A stretch of 64,000 nt of DNA from an uncultured Enterobacteriaceae bacterium. Lineage in GTDB: Bacteria; Pseudomonadota; Gammaproteobacteria; Enterobacterales; Enterobacteriaceae. Of this stretch, positions 18,136 through 27,542 are shown one piece after another. The notes under the pieces were generated by a model. The model had not been told where the DNA came from, made no database searches, and worked only from the letters and a program-made list of their open reading frames with translations. The stretch covers positions 1 through 64,000 of the forward strand of contig CAKZHC010000010.1 in NCBI GenBank assembly GCA_936920625.1, read 5' to 3'. Positions within the stretch are counted from its first letter, which is position 1, and the number at the start of each line of letters is the position of its first letter. Made by a program: the position numbers and the translations under genes.

Positions 18136-18482
18136 AAGGTTCTCCCTCCTGGTTGCTGTCTTAGTCTTTCTGATATGCCGGATTTTGCACCAGACTGACT
18201 TAATAAAATATCTAAAACCAACGCAACTTCTCAAATCAATAACTGTTTTATGAGGTTGCAGAACGTGATGATCATGAGGTGAATTGTGCCTCAGGAATCA
18301 GTCGTTCTGTGCCTGATTTGTCAGGCGGTTATTACTATTATGGTATGTGCTGAATCTGACCTGGCAAGGGTACGCAGGTGCGGGCAGTAAAGTTTGTAAA
18401 TAACGTACTGGTTTGATCTCATTCACCTGTCTTGCAACTGCCGTTGAATGGAAAAATTCTGGCGTGATGATTATATCATGCC
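18136..18482. other. Intergenic region between nadD and rsfS
   Basis: E. coli has cobC in this place. Here only a 62-codon minus-strand frame (18298-18486) starts in an ATGA overlap with the nadD stop. It has no resemblance to the CobC phosphatase motif (RHGET), so I do not call a gene. The rsfS ribosome binding site and probably its promoter lie in the right-hand part as read on the minus strand. Confidence 0.55.
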
Positions 18483-19142
18483 TCATAGTTTAGGGCGATA
18501 CAGCCCTTTTTGATCTATGAATCTGCGCACGGAAGCAGGTAACAAATCGTCATAAGGGAGACCCAGATGGCGACGGCGGCGAATCTCTGTTGCAGAGATG
18601 TCAATTAATGGGGTACTGGCAAGGAAGATACATCCGGCAGGTTGCTGATGCAATCGAGCTGGATCGTCGGTCAGATATTTTACTGTCCATGATTCGTTCT
18701 GCTGGCTCGCGGTTTGCTGCTTATAACCGGGACGTGGGCATACCAGCAGATGGCAGACATCAAGCAGCTCATATCCACGATGCCAGGTTGGCAAGGTGAG
18801 CAGCGAGTCCATACCAATGATAAATGCCAGTGGTTGCCTGCGCCCCCGTTCTTTACGCAGTGCGGTTAAAGTATCAATGGTATAGGAGAGAGTATCCCGG
18901 TGTAATTCCCGTAAGTCTATATCAAATAGGGCATTACCGGCGATTGCCAGACGCATCATAGCCACCCGCTGGGCAGATGATGCCTCAGGTTGCTTACGGT
19001 GGGGTGGGGTATTATTGGGTAGTAGAGTGATTTTAGTCAGCCCGACCTGAGCTGCTAGCGCCTGTGCTGGTCTGAGATGCCCGTAGTGGACAGGATCAAA
19101 TGTTCCACCTAATAGCGCGTGTAGTGAGGGGCTGTTAGTCAC
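18483..19142 (-). CDS. nadD: Nicotinate-mononucleotide adenylyltransferase
   Basis: Makes deamido-NAD from nicotinate mononucleotide and ATP, essential for NAD synthesis. The 219 residues have the nucleotidyltransferase signature GGTFDPVHYGH at the N-terminus, the PNNTPPHR segment and the C-terminal ISATEIR motif. It overlaps holA by eight bases (the ATG at 19142 lies inside the holA end), the usual arrangement in which nadD follows holA. Confidence 0.95.
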   Translation of the reverse strand: MTNSPSLHALLGGTFDPVHYGHLRPAQALAAQVGLTKITLLPNNTPPHRKQPEASSAQRVAMMRLAIAGNALFDIDLRELHRDTLSYTIDTLTALRKERGRRQPLAFIIGMDSLLTLPTWHRGYELLDVCHLLVCPRPGYKQQTASQQNESWTVKYLTDDPARLHQQPAGCIFLASTPLIDISATEIRRRRHLGLPYDDLLPASVRRFIDQKGLYRPKL

Positions 19143-20166
19143 AGGCTGGCATTCCCTGAAAATCAGGATAGGTTAACATCAGGCTTAATGTCTGTAATTC
19201 GTCCCATACTCTCTCTCCATGGCTTTGTTTCAGCATCAGTTCAATATGTGTGAGCTGGTGAATAGCGCGTGTCAGCCCTGCGCCAGACAGGCGCCGCAAA
19301 GCTTCTGTAAATAGCGGACGACGGCTCTGCCAGACACCATGTTTGTCCAGTGCCTGACGAAGTGACAGTGATTTCACCTGACGTTCTATCGTCAGCAGGG
19401 TGAGTAGCTGGCGTTGTAGCGTGCGCACTAAAATAACCGGTTCACTGTCCTCCTGGTTTAGCTGATGCAGAATATGCAGCGCTCGCCTGCTCTTACCTGC
19501 CAGCAGAGCATCAACCCAGTGAAATGCCGTAAAGTGAGAGGCATCATCAATAGCAGATTCAACGCGCGGCAGCGTTAATTTACCGTCTGGCCATAGTAGC
19601 GCCAGACGTTCCAGCGCTTGTGCAAGTGCCAGAAGATTGCCTTCATAGCAGTAACAGAGCAGCTGTACCGTTGCCTTATCAGGTTGCAAATTGAGAGAGG
19701 TTGCCCGAGCGCGCACCCAGCGGGGCAGATGTGCCTGCTCGGGTGTCTGGACGGATACCAGCACTGCATGGGTGCTGAGTGTTTTGTACCAGGTGCTGTT
19801 TTCCTGTGCCCGTGTCAGTTTTGCGCAGCACAGAATCAATAAGATATCGTTGTGCAGATGAGCCCCTAACGTGGTCAGATTTGTTGCCATAGTGGTGTCA
19901 GGGCCAGTTTCCGGAGTGACTAATGTCAGTGACTGGCGGCATGAGAAAAGGCTGCGTTCATGACAACGGGTGAAGAGTTCCTGCCAGTCCGTCTGGTTAT
20001 CCAGCATGATGTTGTGATGTTCAGTGAACCCCTGCTCTTGTGCGTAAGAGCGGATAGCGTCCTGACTCTCCTGTAGCAACAGTGGGTCGTTGCCTGTCAG
20101 AATGTAACAGGGACGCAGCTTTCGCTGCAATTCCCCCTGAAGTTGTTCAGGATAAATCCTGATCAT
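19135..20166 (-). CDS. holA: DNA polymerase III delta subunit
   Basis: Delta subunit of the clamp loader, which opens the beta clamp. I chose the ATG at 20166 (MIRIYPEQL), whose ATGA overlaps the lptE stop. This gives 343 residues, the same as E. coli. The frame also has an ATG two codons earlier. Conserved blocks are TGNDPLLLQESQDA near the N-terminus, the beta-clamp-contact region around RSLFSCRQSLTLV, LCYCYEGNLLALAQALERL and the collar-domain FHWVDALLAGKSRRALHIL. It is encoded in the leuS-lptE-holA-nadD unit. Confidence 0.95.
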   Translation of the reverse strand: MIRIYPEQLQGELQRKLRPCYILTGNDPLLLQESQDAIRSYAQEQGFTEHHNIMLDNQTDWQELFTRCHERSLFSCRQSLTLVTPETGPDTTMATNLTTLGAHLHNDILLILCCAKLTRAQENSTWYKTLSTHAVLVSVQTPEQAHLPRWVRARATSLNLQPDKATVQLLCYCYEGNLLALAQALERLALLWPDGKLTLPRVESAIDDASHFTAFHWVDALLAGKSRRALHILHQLNQEDSEPVILVRTLQRQLLTLLTIERQVKSLSLRQALDKHGVWQSRRPLFTEALRRLSGAGLTRAIHQLTHIELMLKQSHGERVWDELQTLSLMLTYPDFQGMPACD

Positions 20167-20777
20167 TGACATGGCCGACCCTGGCCGATGTGAGGCTGGC
20201 TATCCGGCTTAACAGAACTCTCCTTCTCGCTGGTGGTGGTGTTACGTTTTCCGTCCCCCGCAGCGTTGACTGCCAGTAATTTGCGTACCAGTTGATCAAC
20301 TGCCTGAATACGCATCTCACCTAAAATAATGTTCTGCTCTGAGTCTTTCGCCAGCGCGGCCAGCGGGTTATCGAAGAATGAGCGAAACACTGTTGCCGAG
20401 ATCGGGTAAATGCCATCATCAGGTATTACTATCTGTGCCGTGACTGTCAACGTTATCTGATACTCAGCAGTTTTACCATCCTGAAATAGTGAGGCAGAAT
20501 CACGGGTTATCGATTCCGAGCCCAGCCGCAGTGCGGGCAGATAGTTACTGTTTTTGCGGGCACTATCAACGATCATAACGTTGTTTAAGCGTAACTCTGC
20601 GCGCACAGCGCGTGATAAAGGGCCGTAGGGGTCAGAACTCTCCACAACGAGTGTTCGTAGTGCACAGGGAACTGATGTCGTCCCGCGCAAGTGAAAACCA
20701 CAACCAGCGGTTACCAGTAGTGCCAGGGTGAGAAACAGGGTTGACATGGGCTGGTGGGTGCGCATGTTAAACATCAT
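20163..20777 (-). CDS. lptE: LPS-assembly lipoprotein LptE
   Basis: Outer-membrane lipoprotein that plugs the LptD barrel and helps insert lipopolysaccharide. The 204-residue product has a lipoprotein signal peptide with lipobox LVTAGC and then CGFHLRGT, typical of LptE. The core keeps PISATVFRSFFDNPLAALAKDSEQ. The first ATG overlaps the leuS stop, but the ATG four codons later (20765) is equally plausible. The C-terminal 40 residues are polar and poorly conserved, as in other species. It is cotranscribed with leuS and holA. Confidence 0.94.
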   Translation of the reverse strand: MMFNMRTHQPMSTLFLTLALLVTAGCGFHLRGTTSVPCALRTLVVESSDPYGPLSRAVRAELRLNNVMIVDSARKNSNYLPALRLGSESITRDSASLFQDGKTAEYQITLTVTAQIVIPDDGIYPISATVFRSFFDNPLAALAKDSEQNIILGEMRIQAVDQLVRKLLAVNAAGDGKRNTTTSEKESSVKPDSQPHIGQGRPCQ

Positions 20778-23359
20778 CCCGCCACCAGGTTGAGCAGTTT
20801 GCCTGCAACATAGATAACTTTACGGATAGTAACACCTTCAAGATGTTTTGCCACCGTCTGGTCCTGTAAGGCGAGTGCCTCAATTTGCTGCTGGGTTGCA
20901 TCAATGGGAGCGTTAACTTTAGCGCGTACTTTGCCATTCACCTGCACAACAATCAGTAATGACTCCTCTGCCATAGAAGTGTTATCTGCCTGGGGCCAGC
21001 TGGCATTATCGATATTACCCTTACCGCCAAGCGCCCGCCATAGTATGAAGCAGATGTGTGGGGTAAAGGGGCTGAGCATGCAGACAACAGCCAGCAATGC
21101 TTCCTGCATCAATGCTCGATCCTGCTCACTCTCCTGTGGCGCACGAGTCAGTTTATTCATCAATTCCATAATTGCTGCAATGGCAGTATTAAAGGTTTGC
21201 CGGCGGCCAATGTCATCGCTGACTTTAGCAATCGTTTTGTGCAGGGAACGCCGCAGTGCTCGCTGAGAATCATTCAGTGCTGCACTGTTGAGTGGGGTGA
21301 GCGCATCTTTCCTGGTGATATGGTCATAAACCAGTTTCCAGAGTCGTTTCAGGAAGCGATTAGCACCCTCTACACCAGACTCCTGCCATTCAAGGGTCAT
21401 CTCTGCGGGTGAAGCGAACATCATAAACAGGCGAACAGTATCGGCACCGTAGCGCTCTACCATCTCCTGAGGGTCGATACCATTATTTTTTGACTTGGAC
21501 ATCTTGCTCATGCCCGCATAGACCAGCAGGTTACCCGCTTTATCAATTGCTTTGATGATGCGGCCTTTATTATCGCGTTCGATGCTCACGTCACCGGGTG
21601 CGACCCAGGTACGTTGATTGTTGGTTCCAACATAGTAAAAGGCATCGGCCAGCACCATCCCCTGGCACAATAGCCGTTTTGCTGGCTCACTGGAGCTGAC
21701 CAGCCCCGCATCACGCAGCAATTTGTGAAAGAAACGGAAATACATTAGATGCATGATGGCATGCTCAATACCGCCGACGTACTGATCAACTGGCAGCCAG
21801 TAATTTGCTACGGCTGGATCCAGCATACCTTCGTTGTAGTCCGGGCAGGTATAACGGGCATAATACCAGGATGATTCCATGAACGTATCGAAAGTATCTG
21901 TTTCACGCTGGCCCGTCTGGCCATCAACCGTGGTTTTGGCCCACTCGGGGTCGGATTTGATCGGGCTGATGATGCCATCCATAACCACCTCCTCTGGCAA
22001 ACGGACTGGCAGCTGATCCTCTGGTGTTGGTACTACCTCACCATCCTCGCGAGTCACCATCGGGATAGGAGCTCCCCAGTAGCGCTGTCTGGAAACACCC
22101 CAGTCACGCAGACGGTAATTGACTGTTCTTTTACCTTTGCCCAGGGCGGAGAGTTTGTCCGCAATAGCATTAAATCCGGACTGGTTATCGAGGCCGCTGT
22201 ATTCACCAGAATTATATAGTACGCCTTTGCCAGACATAGCGCCTGACATGACATCGGGTTCGCTGCCATCTTCATTGAGAATAACCGGTTTGATGGGCAG
22301 GCTATATTTGGTAGCGAACTCCCAGTCGCGCTGGTCATGAGCCGGAACGGCCATCACCGCTCCTGTGCCGTATTCCATCAACACAAAGTTAGCCACCCAG
22401 ACAGGAATTTTTTCACCTGTTAAAGGATGGCATGCCAGAAGGCCGGTAGCCATTCCTTTTTTCTCCATAGTGGCCATGTCAGCTTCTGCCATTCTGGTAT
22501 GACGGCAGCTATCAATGAAATCAGCCAGTGCCGGATTATCAGTGCTGGCTTTATCCGCCAGCGGATGATCAGCAGCGATGGCAATACAGGTTGCCCCCAT
22601 TAGGGTATCCGGGCGGGTAGTGTAAACCGTTAATTTTCTGGTGTCGTTGCAAACATCAAAGGTTATTTCTACCCCTTCAGAGCGGCCAATCCAGTTACGC
22701 TGCATGGTTTTGACCGTTTCCGGCCACTCTGTTAGTTTATCCAAATCGTCGAGCAGTTCCTGCGCATAGTCGGTAATTTTGATAAACCATTGGGGGATCT
22801 CTTTACGTTCTACTTTGGTGTCACAGCGCCAGCAACAGCCGTCGATCACTTGTTCATTGGCGAGCACGGTTTGATCGTTTGGACACCAGTTCACCGCCGA
22901 GGTTTTTTTGTAAACCAGCCCCTTTTGATACAACTGGGTAAAAAACCACTGCTCCCAGCGGTAATACTCTGGTTTACAGGTGGTAAGCTCCCGGCTCCAG
23001 TCATAGGCGAAACCTAGCTGTTTGATCTGATTTTTCATATACGCGATGTTCTCATACGTCCAGCGCGCGGGGGCAGTGTGGTTTTTCACTGCCGCATTTT
23101 CAGCGGGCAGGCCAAATGCGTCCCATCCGATGGGTTGCAGAACATTTTTGCCCAGCATTCGCTGATAGCGGGAGATAACATCACTGATGGTATAGTTACG
23201 GACATGCCCCATATGCAGGTAACCAGAAGGGTAAGGCAGCATGGCAAGGCAATAATACTTCTCTTTACCTGGGTCATCAGTAACCCGGAATGTCTGTTTC
23301 TCTTCCCAGTGCTGTTGTACCAGGGCCTCTATCTCATCCGGACGGTATTGCTCTTGCAT
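20774..23359 (-). CDS. leuS: Leucyl-tRNA synthetase
   Basis: Class Ia synthetase charging leucine to tRNA-Leu, one isoacceptor of which is encoded at 35561-35645. It has 861 residues, standard length. The HIGH-type motif is HMGH in LPYPSGYLHMGHVRNY and the KMSKS motif is SKMSKSKNNG. The CP1 editing domain contains TTRPDTLMGAT and the HDQRDWEFA segment with its conserved Asp. The Zn-binding insert keeps WRCDTKVERKEI. It is the first gene of the leuS-lptE-holA-nadD unit. A perfect inverted repeat lies upstream, between it and ybeL. Confidence 0.97.
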   Translation of the reverse strand: MQEQYRPDEIEALVQQHWEEKQTFRVTDDPGKEKYYCLAMLPYPSGYLHMGHVRNYTISDVISRYQRMLGKNVLQPIGWDAFGLPAENAAVKNHTAPARWTYENIAYMKNQIKQLGFAYDWSRELTTCKPEYYRWEQWFFTQLYQKGLVYKKTSAVNWCPNDQTVLANEQVIDGCCWRCDTKVERKEIPQWFIKITDYAQELLDDLDKLTEWPETVKTMQRNWIGRSEGVEITFDVCNDTRKLTVYTTRPDTLMGATCIAIAADHPLADKASTDNPALADFIDSCRHTRMAEADMATMEKKGMATGLLACHPLTGEKIPVWVANFVLMEYGTGAVMAVPAHDQRDWEFATKYSLPIKPVILNEDGSEPDVMSGAMSGKGVLYNSGEYSGLDNQSGFNAIADKLSALGKGKRTVNYRLRDWGVSRQRYWGAPIPMVTREDGEVVPTPEDQLPVRLPEEVVMDGIISPIKSDPEWAKTTVDGQTGQRETDTFDTFMESSWYYARYTCPDYNEGMLDPAVANYWLPVDQYVGGIEHAIMHLMYFRFFHKLLRDAGLVSSSEPAKRLLCQGMVLADAFYYVGTNNQRTWVAPGDVSIERDNKGRIIKAIDKAGNLLVYAGMSKMSKSKNNGIDPQEMVERYGADTVRLFMMFASPAEMTLEWQESGVEGANRFLKRLWKLVYDHITRKDALTPLNSAALNDSQRALRRSLHKTIAKVSDDIGRRQTFNTAIAAIMELMNKLTRAPQESEQDRALMQEALLAVVCMLSPFTPHICFILWRALGGKGNIDNASWPQADNTSMAEESLLIVVQVNGKVRAKVNAPIDATQQQIEALALQDQTVAKHLEGVTIRKVIYVAGKLLNLVAG

Positions 23360-23451
23360 GACGGGCGGTGTTCCTTAAGTCATAGGATACAGTCAGCCAT
23401 AACTGGCTACAGTTGCGTTTGTTCTTCAAAATTTGCATAGCATAGCCGATA

Positions 23452-23488
23452 AGCATCCGGCGCAACAACAGCAATAGCGCCGGATGCT
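23452..23488. repeat. Perfect 12-base inverted repeat between leuS and ybeL
   Basis: AGCATCCGGCGC and its exact reverse complement GCGCCGGATGCT are separated by 13 bases. The core resembles the GCCGGATG-type stems of enterobacterial REP elements, but I see no second copy in an intergenic part of this window. It sits between the divergent leuS and ybeL genes. Confidence 0.85.
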
Positions 23489-23585
23489 GTTAACAGCTGT
23501 AATTGATGCGGTTTTAATACATCAAAACATCATGATTTATGTAAACTTGATAAAGAGGAAATTTGTTCGATTCAGGAGAATAACT

Positions 23586-24059
23586 ATGAGTGACGTTATA
23601 CGCGCCTGGCATGAAACTGTTGCACTGCTGGCGAAACGGCTGGACCGGGGGGAGAGGGATATTGACAGGTTGATGTCTTATGCGCGAGATCACCTTAATA
23701 CACACAGTGCTCTGACCCCCGATGAACAGCAGCAGGTACTTAAATCAGTACGCCGTGACATCAAAACATTTGCTCAAGGCTATGATGAACAGCGCCCGGA
23801 TTCCCTGTTTATGCGCATAGTGCGTCAGAGTCTCTGGAAAGAGCTGGCAGACATTACTGATCGTAGCCAGCTTGAGTGGCGCGATCTGTTTGTGGATCTC
23901 AGGCATCACGGTGTCTACCAGAGTGGTGAAGTGGTTGGTCTGGGTAATCTGATATGTGAAAAATGTCATTTCACCCGTGCGATTTACACCGCCGAAATCC
24001 TGGAGCGCTGCCCGAAATGCGGTCATAGTCACTTTCACCGTGAGCCTTTTACACCCTGA
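23586..24059 (+). CDS. ybeL: YbeL family protein (DUF1451, zinc ribbon-containing)
   Basis: Conserved enterobacterial protein of unknown function, 157 residues (E. coli 160). The N-terminal half is helical and charged (VALLAKRLDRGERDIDRLM). The C-terminal half carries HHGVYQSGEVVGLGNLICEKCHF and CPKCGH, two CxxC pairs forming a likely zinc ribbon. I chose the ATG at 23586 behind AGGAG. The frame runs upstream to 23484 without homology. It is divergent from leuS and convergent to the glt operon. No function is assigned. Confidence 0.93.
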   Translation: MSDVIRAWHETVALLAKRLDRGERDIDRLMSYARDHLNTHSALTPDEQQQVLKSVRRDIKTFAQGYDEQRPDSLFMRIVRQSLWKELADITDRSQLEWRDLFVDLRHHGVYQSGEVVGLGNLICEKCHFTRAIYTAEILERCPKCGHSHFHREPFTP

Positions 24060-24205
24060 AGTAATAGCTTTTTTATCCTGGTAACATGAAGGGAAGCGGG
24101 TTTGAACATCTGTCCTGGATAAAATGGCTGTAACTTTTATACCGATAATATGCGATGTACGCTTTCTGCTTTCTGGTAGTAAAACAGTTTTTCCGCAGGT
24201 GGCAT

Positions 24206-24221
24206 GGGGGGAATCCCCCCC
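24206..24221. repeat. Short G6/C7 inverted repeat between ybeL and gltL
   Basis: Six G, then AAT, then seven C give a very GC-rich small hairpin between the convergent ends of ybeL and gltL. No T-run follows on either strand, so it does not fit a canonical intrinsic terminator, although it could still mark the 3' ends. Confidence 0.6.
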
Positions 24222-24245
24222 ACAAAAAGATGACCAGCCGTAGGA

Positions 24246-24970
24246 TTAGTGTAAAATTTTAGCCAGAAAATCATGTGCCCGTTCGGATGTGGAGTAGCCA
24301 AAAAAGTTATCTTTGCTGGTATCTTCAATAATCACTCCCTCGTCCATAAAGATAATCCGGTCTGCGACTTTGCGGGCAAAGCCCATCTCATGTGTGACCA
24401 CCATCATGGTCATACCATCATTTGCCAGCTCTGTCATGACATCCAGCACTTCGTTAATCATCTCTGGGTCAAGTGCGGAGGTTGGTTCATCGAATAGCAT
24501 AGCAACGGGATCCATACAAAGTGCACGTGCTATTGCAACCCGCTGCTGCTGCCCTCCGGATAGCTGACCTGGGTGTTTGTTGGCATGAGTACTCAGTCCC
24601 ACCCGCTCGAGGAGATTCATCCCTTTAATCAGCGCTTCCTGGCGGGTTCGTTTTAGCACCTTTATCTGGGCCAGGGTCAGATTTTCGATGATAGTCAGAT
24701 GGGGGAACAGTTCAAAATGCTGGAATACCATCCCCACACGGGACCGGAGTGTAGCCAGATTGGTTTTTTATTAGTCACCTCAGTACCATTGACGGTTATA
24801 GTGCCCTGCTGAACGGATTCCAGTCCATTGACTGTTTTTATCAGAGTGGATTTACCGCTGCCGGAAGGCCCGCACACTACTACAACTTCGCCCGTATTGA
24901 CCTCAACAGAGCAATTGGCAAGCACCTGAAACTGGCCATACCACTTTGAAACATTGTTCATGGAGATCAT
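24246..24970 (-). pseudogene. gltL: Glutamate/aspartate ABC transporter ATPase GltL, frameshifted in an A-run
   Basis: ATPase of the Glt importer for glutamate and aspartate. The Walker A motif (GPSGSGKST) lies in the first frame (24970-24695). The Q-loop (FQHFELFPH), signature LSGGQQQR, Walker B (AMLFDEPTSALD) and switch His (VTHEMGF) lie in the second (to 24246). The frames split after VTNKK, where the minus strand has six A (24764-24769). A seventh A would restore VTNKKTNLATLRSRVGMVF and exactly 241 residues, the E. coli length. There is no other damage. It could be a pseudogene, a site rescued by polymerase slippage, or a base-calling error. gltK and gltJ upstream are intact. Confidence 0.9.
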
Positions 24971-25648
24971 TTAAACGCTCCTTTTTTTCTTTATGTAACC
25001 AACCAGCAGTGATACGCTGAGGCTGATGGCAAAATAAACGGCACCGGCAAACAGCACCATCTCAACTTCGGTACCGCTATTAATACCAATAGTATCGGCG
25101 GTGCGGAAAAAGTCAGCCAGACTCAAAACATAAACCAGAGAAGTATCCTGGAACAGGACAATACCCTGGGTTAGTAACAGCGGAATCATGGCCCGGAATG
25201 CCTGTGGCAGAATAATCAGGCGCATAGACTGGATGTGGGTCATGCCTAGTGCTAACGCCGCATCCGACCGGCCGGCTGTAACACTCTTGATACCTGCGCG
25301 GATGATTTCGCTGTAATAGGCGGCTTCGAACAACGAGAAAGCGATGATGGCAGAGATCAGACGAATATCATTCGCGGGTGATAATACCAGTACATTTTGC
25401 AGCAAACTCGGTACGACCAGATAAAACCACAGCAGAACCATTATCAGTGGAACAGAACGAAACAGACTGACATAAAAATAGGCCAGAAAGCTCAGTGGTT
25501 TGATGTTTGAGAGGCGCATTACTGCCAGCAATGTACCCCATAAAATCCCAGCGACAATGGCAATCAGAGTGATTTTTAGTGTTACTACCATTCCCGCAGC
25601 CAGGAAAGGTAGATTGGGCAGAATTGTACTCCAGTCGAATTGATACAT
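24971..25648 (-). CDS. gltK: Glutamate/aspartate ABC transporter permease GltK
   Basis: Inner-membrane permease half, 225 residues with about five membrane spans. It is a member of the polar amino-acid HisMQ family, as shown by LFRSVPLIMVLLWFY and the EAA-loop region SDAALALGMTHIQSMRLIILPQAFR that contacts the ATPase. It overlaps gltJ by one base and abuts gltL directly, so it is cotranscribed. The gene looks intact, although both the binding protein and the ATPase of the system are frameshifted. Confidence 0.95.
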   Translation of the reverse strand: MYQFDWSTILPNLPFLAAGMVVTLKITLIAIVAGILWGTLLAVMRLSNIKPLSFLAYFYVSLFRSVPLIMVLLWFYLVVPSLLQNVLVLSPANDIRLISAIIAFSLFEAAYYSEIIRAGIKSVTAGRSDAALALGMTHIQSMRLIILPQAFRAMIPLLLTQGIVLFQDTSLVYVLSLADFFRTADTIGINSGTEVEMVLFAGAVYFAISLSVSLLVGYIKKKRSV

Positions 25649-26388
25649 TATTTAGCTCCCAGATTGCCAGGCAGATTCACTCTGCGTTCAATCCAGGCCA
25701 TGCATGTCATAATCACCAGATTGATAGCGATATAGGCCAGCGTAATGGCAGTAAAAGATTCCCAGGCGTGGGCTGAGTAATCAAGTAGTTTACTGGCTTG
25801 AGCCGTCATCTCTGCCAGGCCAATGGTGGAAGCCACAGATGAATTTTTTACCAGATTGAGCATCTCAGAGGTCATTGGCGGGATAATAATGCGATATGCA
25901 TTTGGCAACAGAACATAGCGGTAAGTCTGAGGTAGCGTCAGTCCCATCGCTAGTCCCGCACTCTGCTGGCCTTGGGGTAGTGATTGAATGGCGGAACGAA
26001 CTTGCTCACAAACGCGGGCGGCAGTGAATAGGCTCAGGCAGCAGACTGACGAAATAAAGAACTGAATGTTAGGATCAAGCTCCTGTTTGAACCAGCTGCT
26101 AATCGAAGTGGGTAGTAGTTCAGGGATGACCAGATACCAGATAAAGAATTGAACAATAAGAGGAATGTTACGGAATAATTCGACAAAACAGGTGCCAGCG
26201 CCAGAGAGCCACCGTTGGGGCAGCGTACGTAAAATGCCAAATAGTGAGCCAATCAGAAAAGCAATAATCCAGGAGCAAACCGATAGAGCAATGGTGACCT
26301 GAAAACCATCCCAAAGCCAGCCGAGATAGGTAGTATTACCGAACGGGGCTGGCTGAAAAAATATTCCCCAATTCCAGTCTGTGTACAT
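25648..26388 (-). CDS. gltJ: Glutamate/aspartate ABC transporter permease GltJ
   Basis: Second permease half, 246 residues. Family features are TYLGWLWDGFQVTIALS at the N-terminus, VELFRNIPLIVQFFIWYLV, and the EAA loop around AGLAMGLTLPQTYRYVLLPNAYR. It pairs with GltK in the membrane and receives substrate from the GltI binding protein. It starts about 250 bases after gltI, the interval that hosts the SroC RNA in E. coli and Salmonella. It is intact. Confidence 0.95.
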   Translation of the reverse strand: MYTDWNWGIFFQPAPFGNTTYLGWLWDGFQVTIALSVCSWIIAFLIGSLFGILRTLPQRWLSGAGTCFVELFRNIPLIVQFFIWYLVIPELLPTSISSWFKQELDPNIQFFISSVCCLSLFTAARVCEQVRSAIQSLPQGQQSAGLAMGLTLPQTYRYVLLPNAYRIIIPPMTSEMLNLVKNSSVASTIGLAEMTAQASKLLDYSAHAWESFTAITLAYIAINLVIMTCMAWIERRVNLPGNLGAK

Positions 26389-26640
26389 AAATACTCCGTT
26401 AAAAAAGCGCGTTATGTCTACCTGAAATGATGAGAGATTGTTAACTATTCATCTCATCCGGGTAACATACTTTATTTTAATCATCCCCCAGAGCAATTGA
26501 CTGCTGTAGAGATAAGTCAGGCTGTCCTTATTGTAGAAGCCGTTTACTGCTGCGGATGAATCTGTACCATCGCTATCTTATGTGTTTTGTGATGGGTGCA
26601 TTCAGCAAACGGCGATGCAGGTTAATGCTGGTTGCCGCTG
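26389..26640 (-). other. gltI-gltJ intercistronic region, possible SroC-like RNA
   Basis: In E. coli and Salmonella the region between gltI and gltJ yields SroC, an RNA fragment that titrates GcvB. This 252-base gap is in the same place and has a seven-base stem on the minus strand (GATGAGA/TCTCATC) towards its 3' end, with a T-run close to the gltJ ribosome binding site. I could not verify base-level similarity to SroC, so this is a positional suggestion only. Confidence 0.35.
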
Positions 26641-27542
26641 TCAGTCTAACGCTTTGTCATTAGGAGAGGTGAAAAGCGCCTTCATGTCTGGTGACAGATC
26701 AAAGTTGAGATTGAGGTTTTTAGGCGGTATTGGCTGTCTGAACCAGATAGTAAACCATTCTTCCGCCTTGCCAGAGGTCTGGGCAGAAGCAATTGTTTTG
26801 TCTACAAGCGCTTTAAAAGGCTGGTCATCTTTGCGTAACATGCAGCCATAGGCCTCTTTAGTTTGAGGAGTTCCTGTAATTTCCCATTGGCCGGGCTGCT
26901 TTGCTTTAGCGCGTTCACCTGCCAGCAGTGCATCATCAATCATAAAAGCAACTGCACGACCACTCTCAAGGGTGCGGAATGAATCACCGTGATCTTTAGC
27001 GCTGATAATACGCATTCCCATTTTTTTCTCATCATTCAGGTTGTTCAGGAGCTTTTCTGAGGTAGTGCCTGATGTCACCACAACGGTTTTACCTTTGAGG
27101 TCAGAAAAATCTTTAACTGGCCCTCCCTTTTTGGTTAACAGACGGGTGCCCACAATGAAAATGGTATTTGAAAAGGCTGCCTGTTTCTGGCGTTCTGCAT
27201 TATTGGTGGTCGAGCCGCATTCAAAATCATAAGTTCCATTTTGTAAAAGCGGTATGCGGTTTTGTGACGTAACAGGTAGCATTTTTACTTTGAGGTCAGG
27301 CTTATTAAGTGCGATTTTTAGCGCCCCGACAATAGCGTCAGAATATTGCTGGGAATAACCCACCACATGGCGCTGGTTGTCGTAATAAGAGAAGGGTACA
27401 GAGGACTCACGATGTCCAACGATGACAACACCGCTGTCGTTAATTTTTTTAAGTGTACCGTACCGGTTAACTCTTCGGCCTGGCTGGAGGCAGAGGCTGC
27501 TCCAAGCAGCATGAGAGGGAGCGCCAGTTTACGTAATTGCAT
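26641..27542 (-). pseudogene. gltI: Glutamate/aspartate-binding protein GltI, frameshifted in an A-run
   Basis: Periplasmic solute-binding protein of the Glt importer. The ATG at 27542 follows AAGGAA, and a signal peptide (LALPLMLLGAASASSQA) follows. The frame breaks after HLKK at seven A (27444-27450 on the plus strand as T). One more A restores INDSGVVIVGHRESSVPF and joins the intact remainder (VVGYSQQYSDAIVG to SPNDKALD), giving about 300 residues. All of the ligand-binding core after the break is conserved with E. coli. Like gltL, the only lesion is one missing A in a homopolymer. Export is possible from the first frame, but not function. Confidence 0.9.

Noticed and set aside
18298..18486. 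62-codon minus-strand frame starting in an ATGA overlap with nadD, in the position of cobC.
   Set aside because: It lacks the RHG phosphatase motif and has no family features. The overlap alone is weak evidence.
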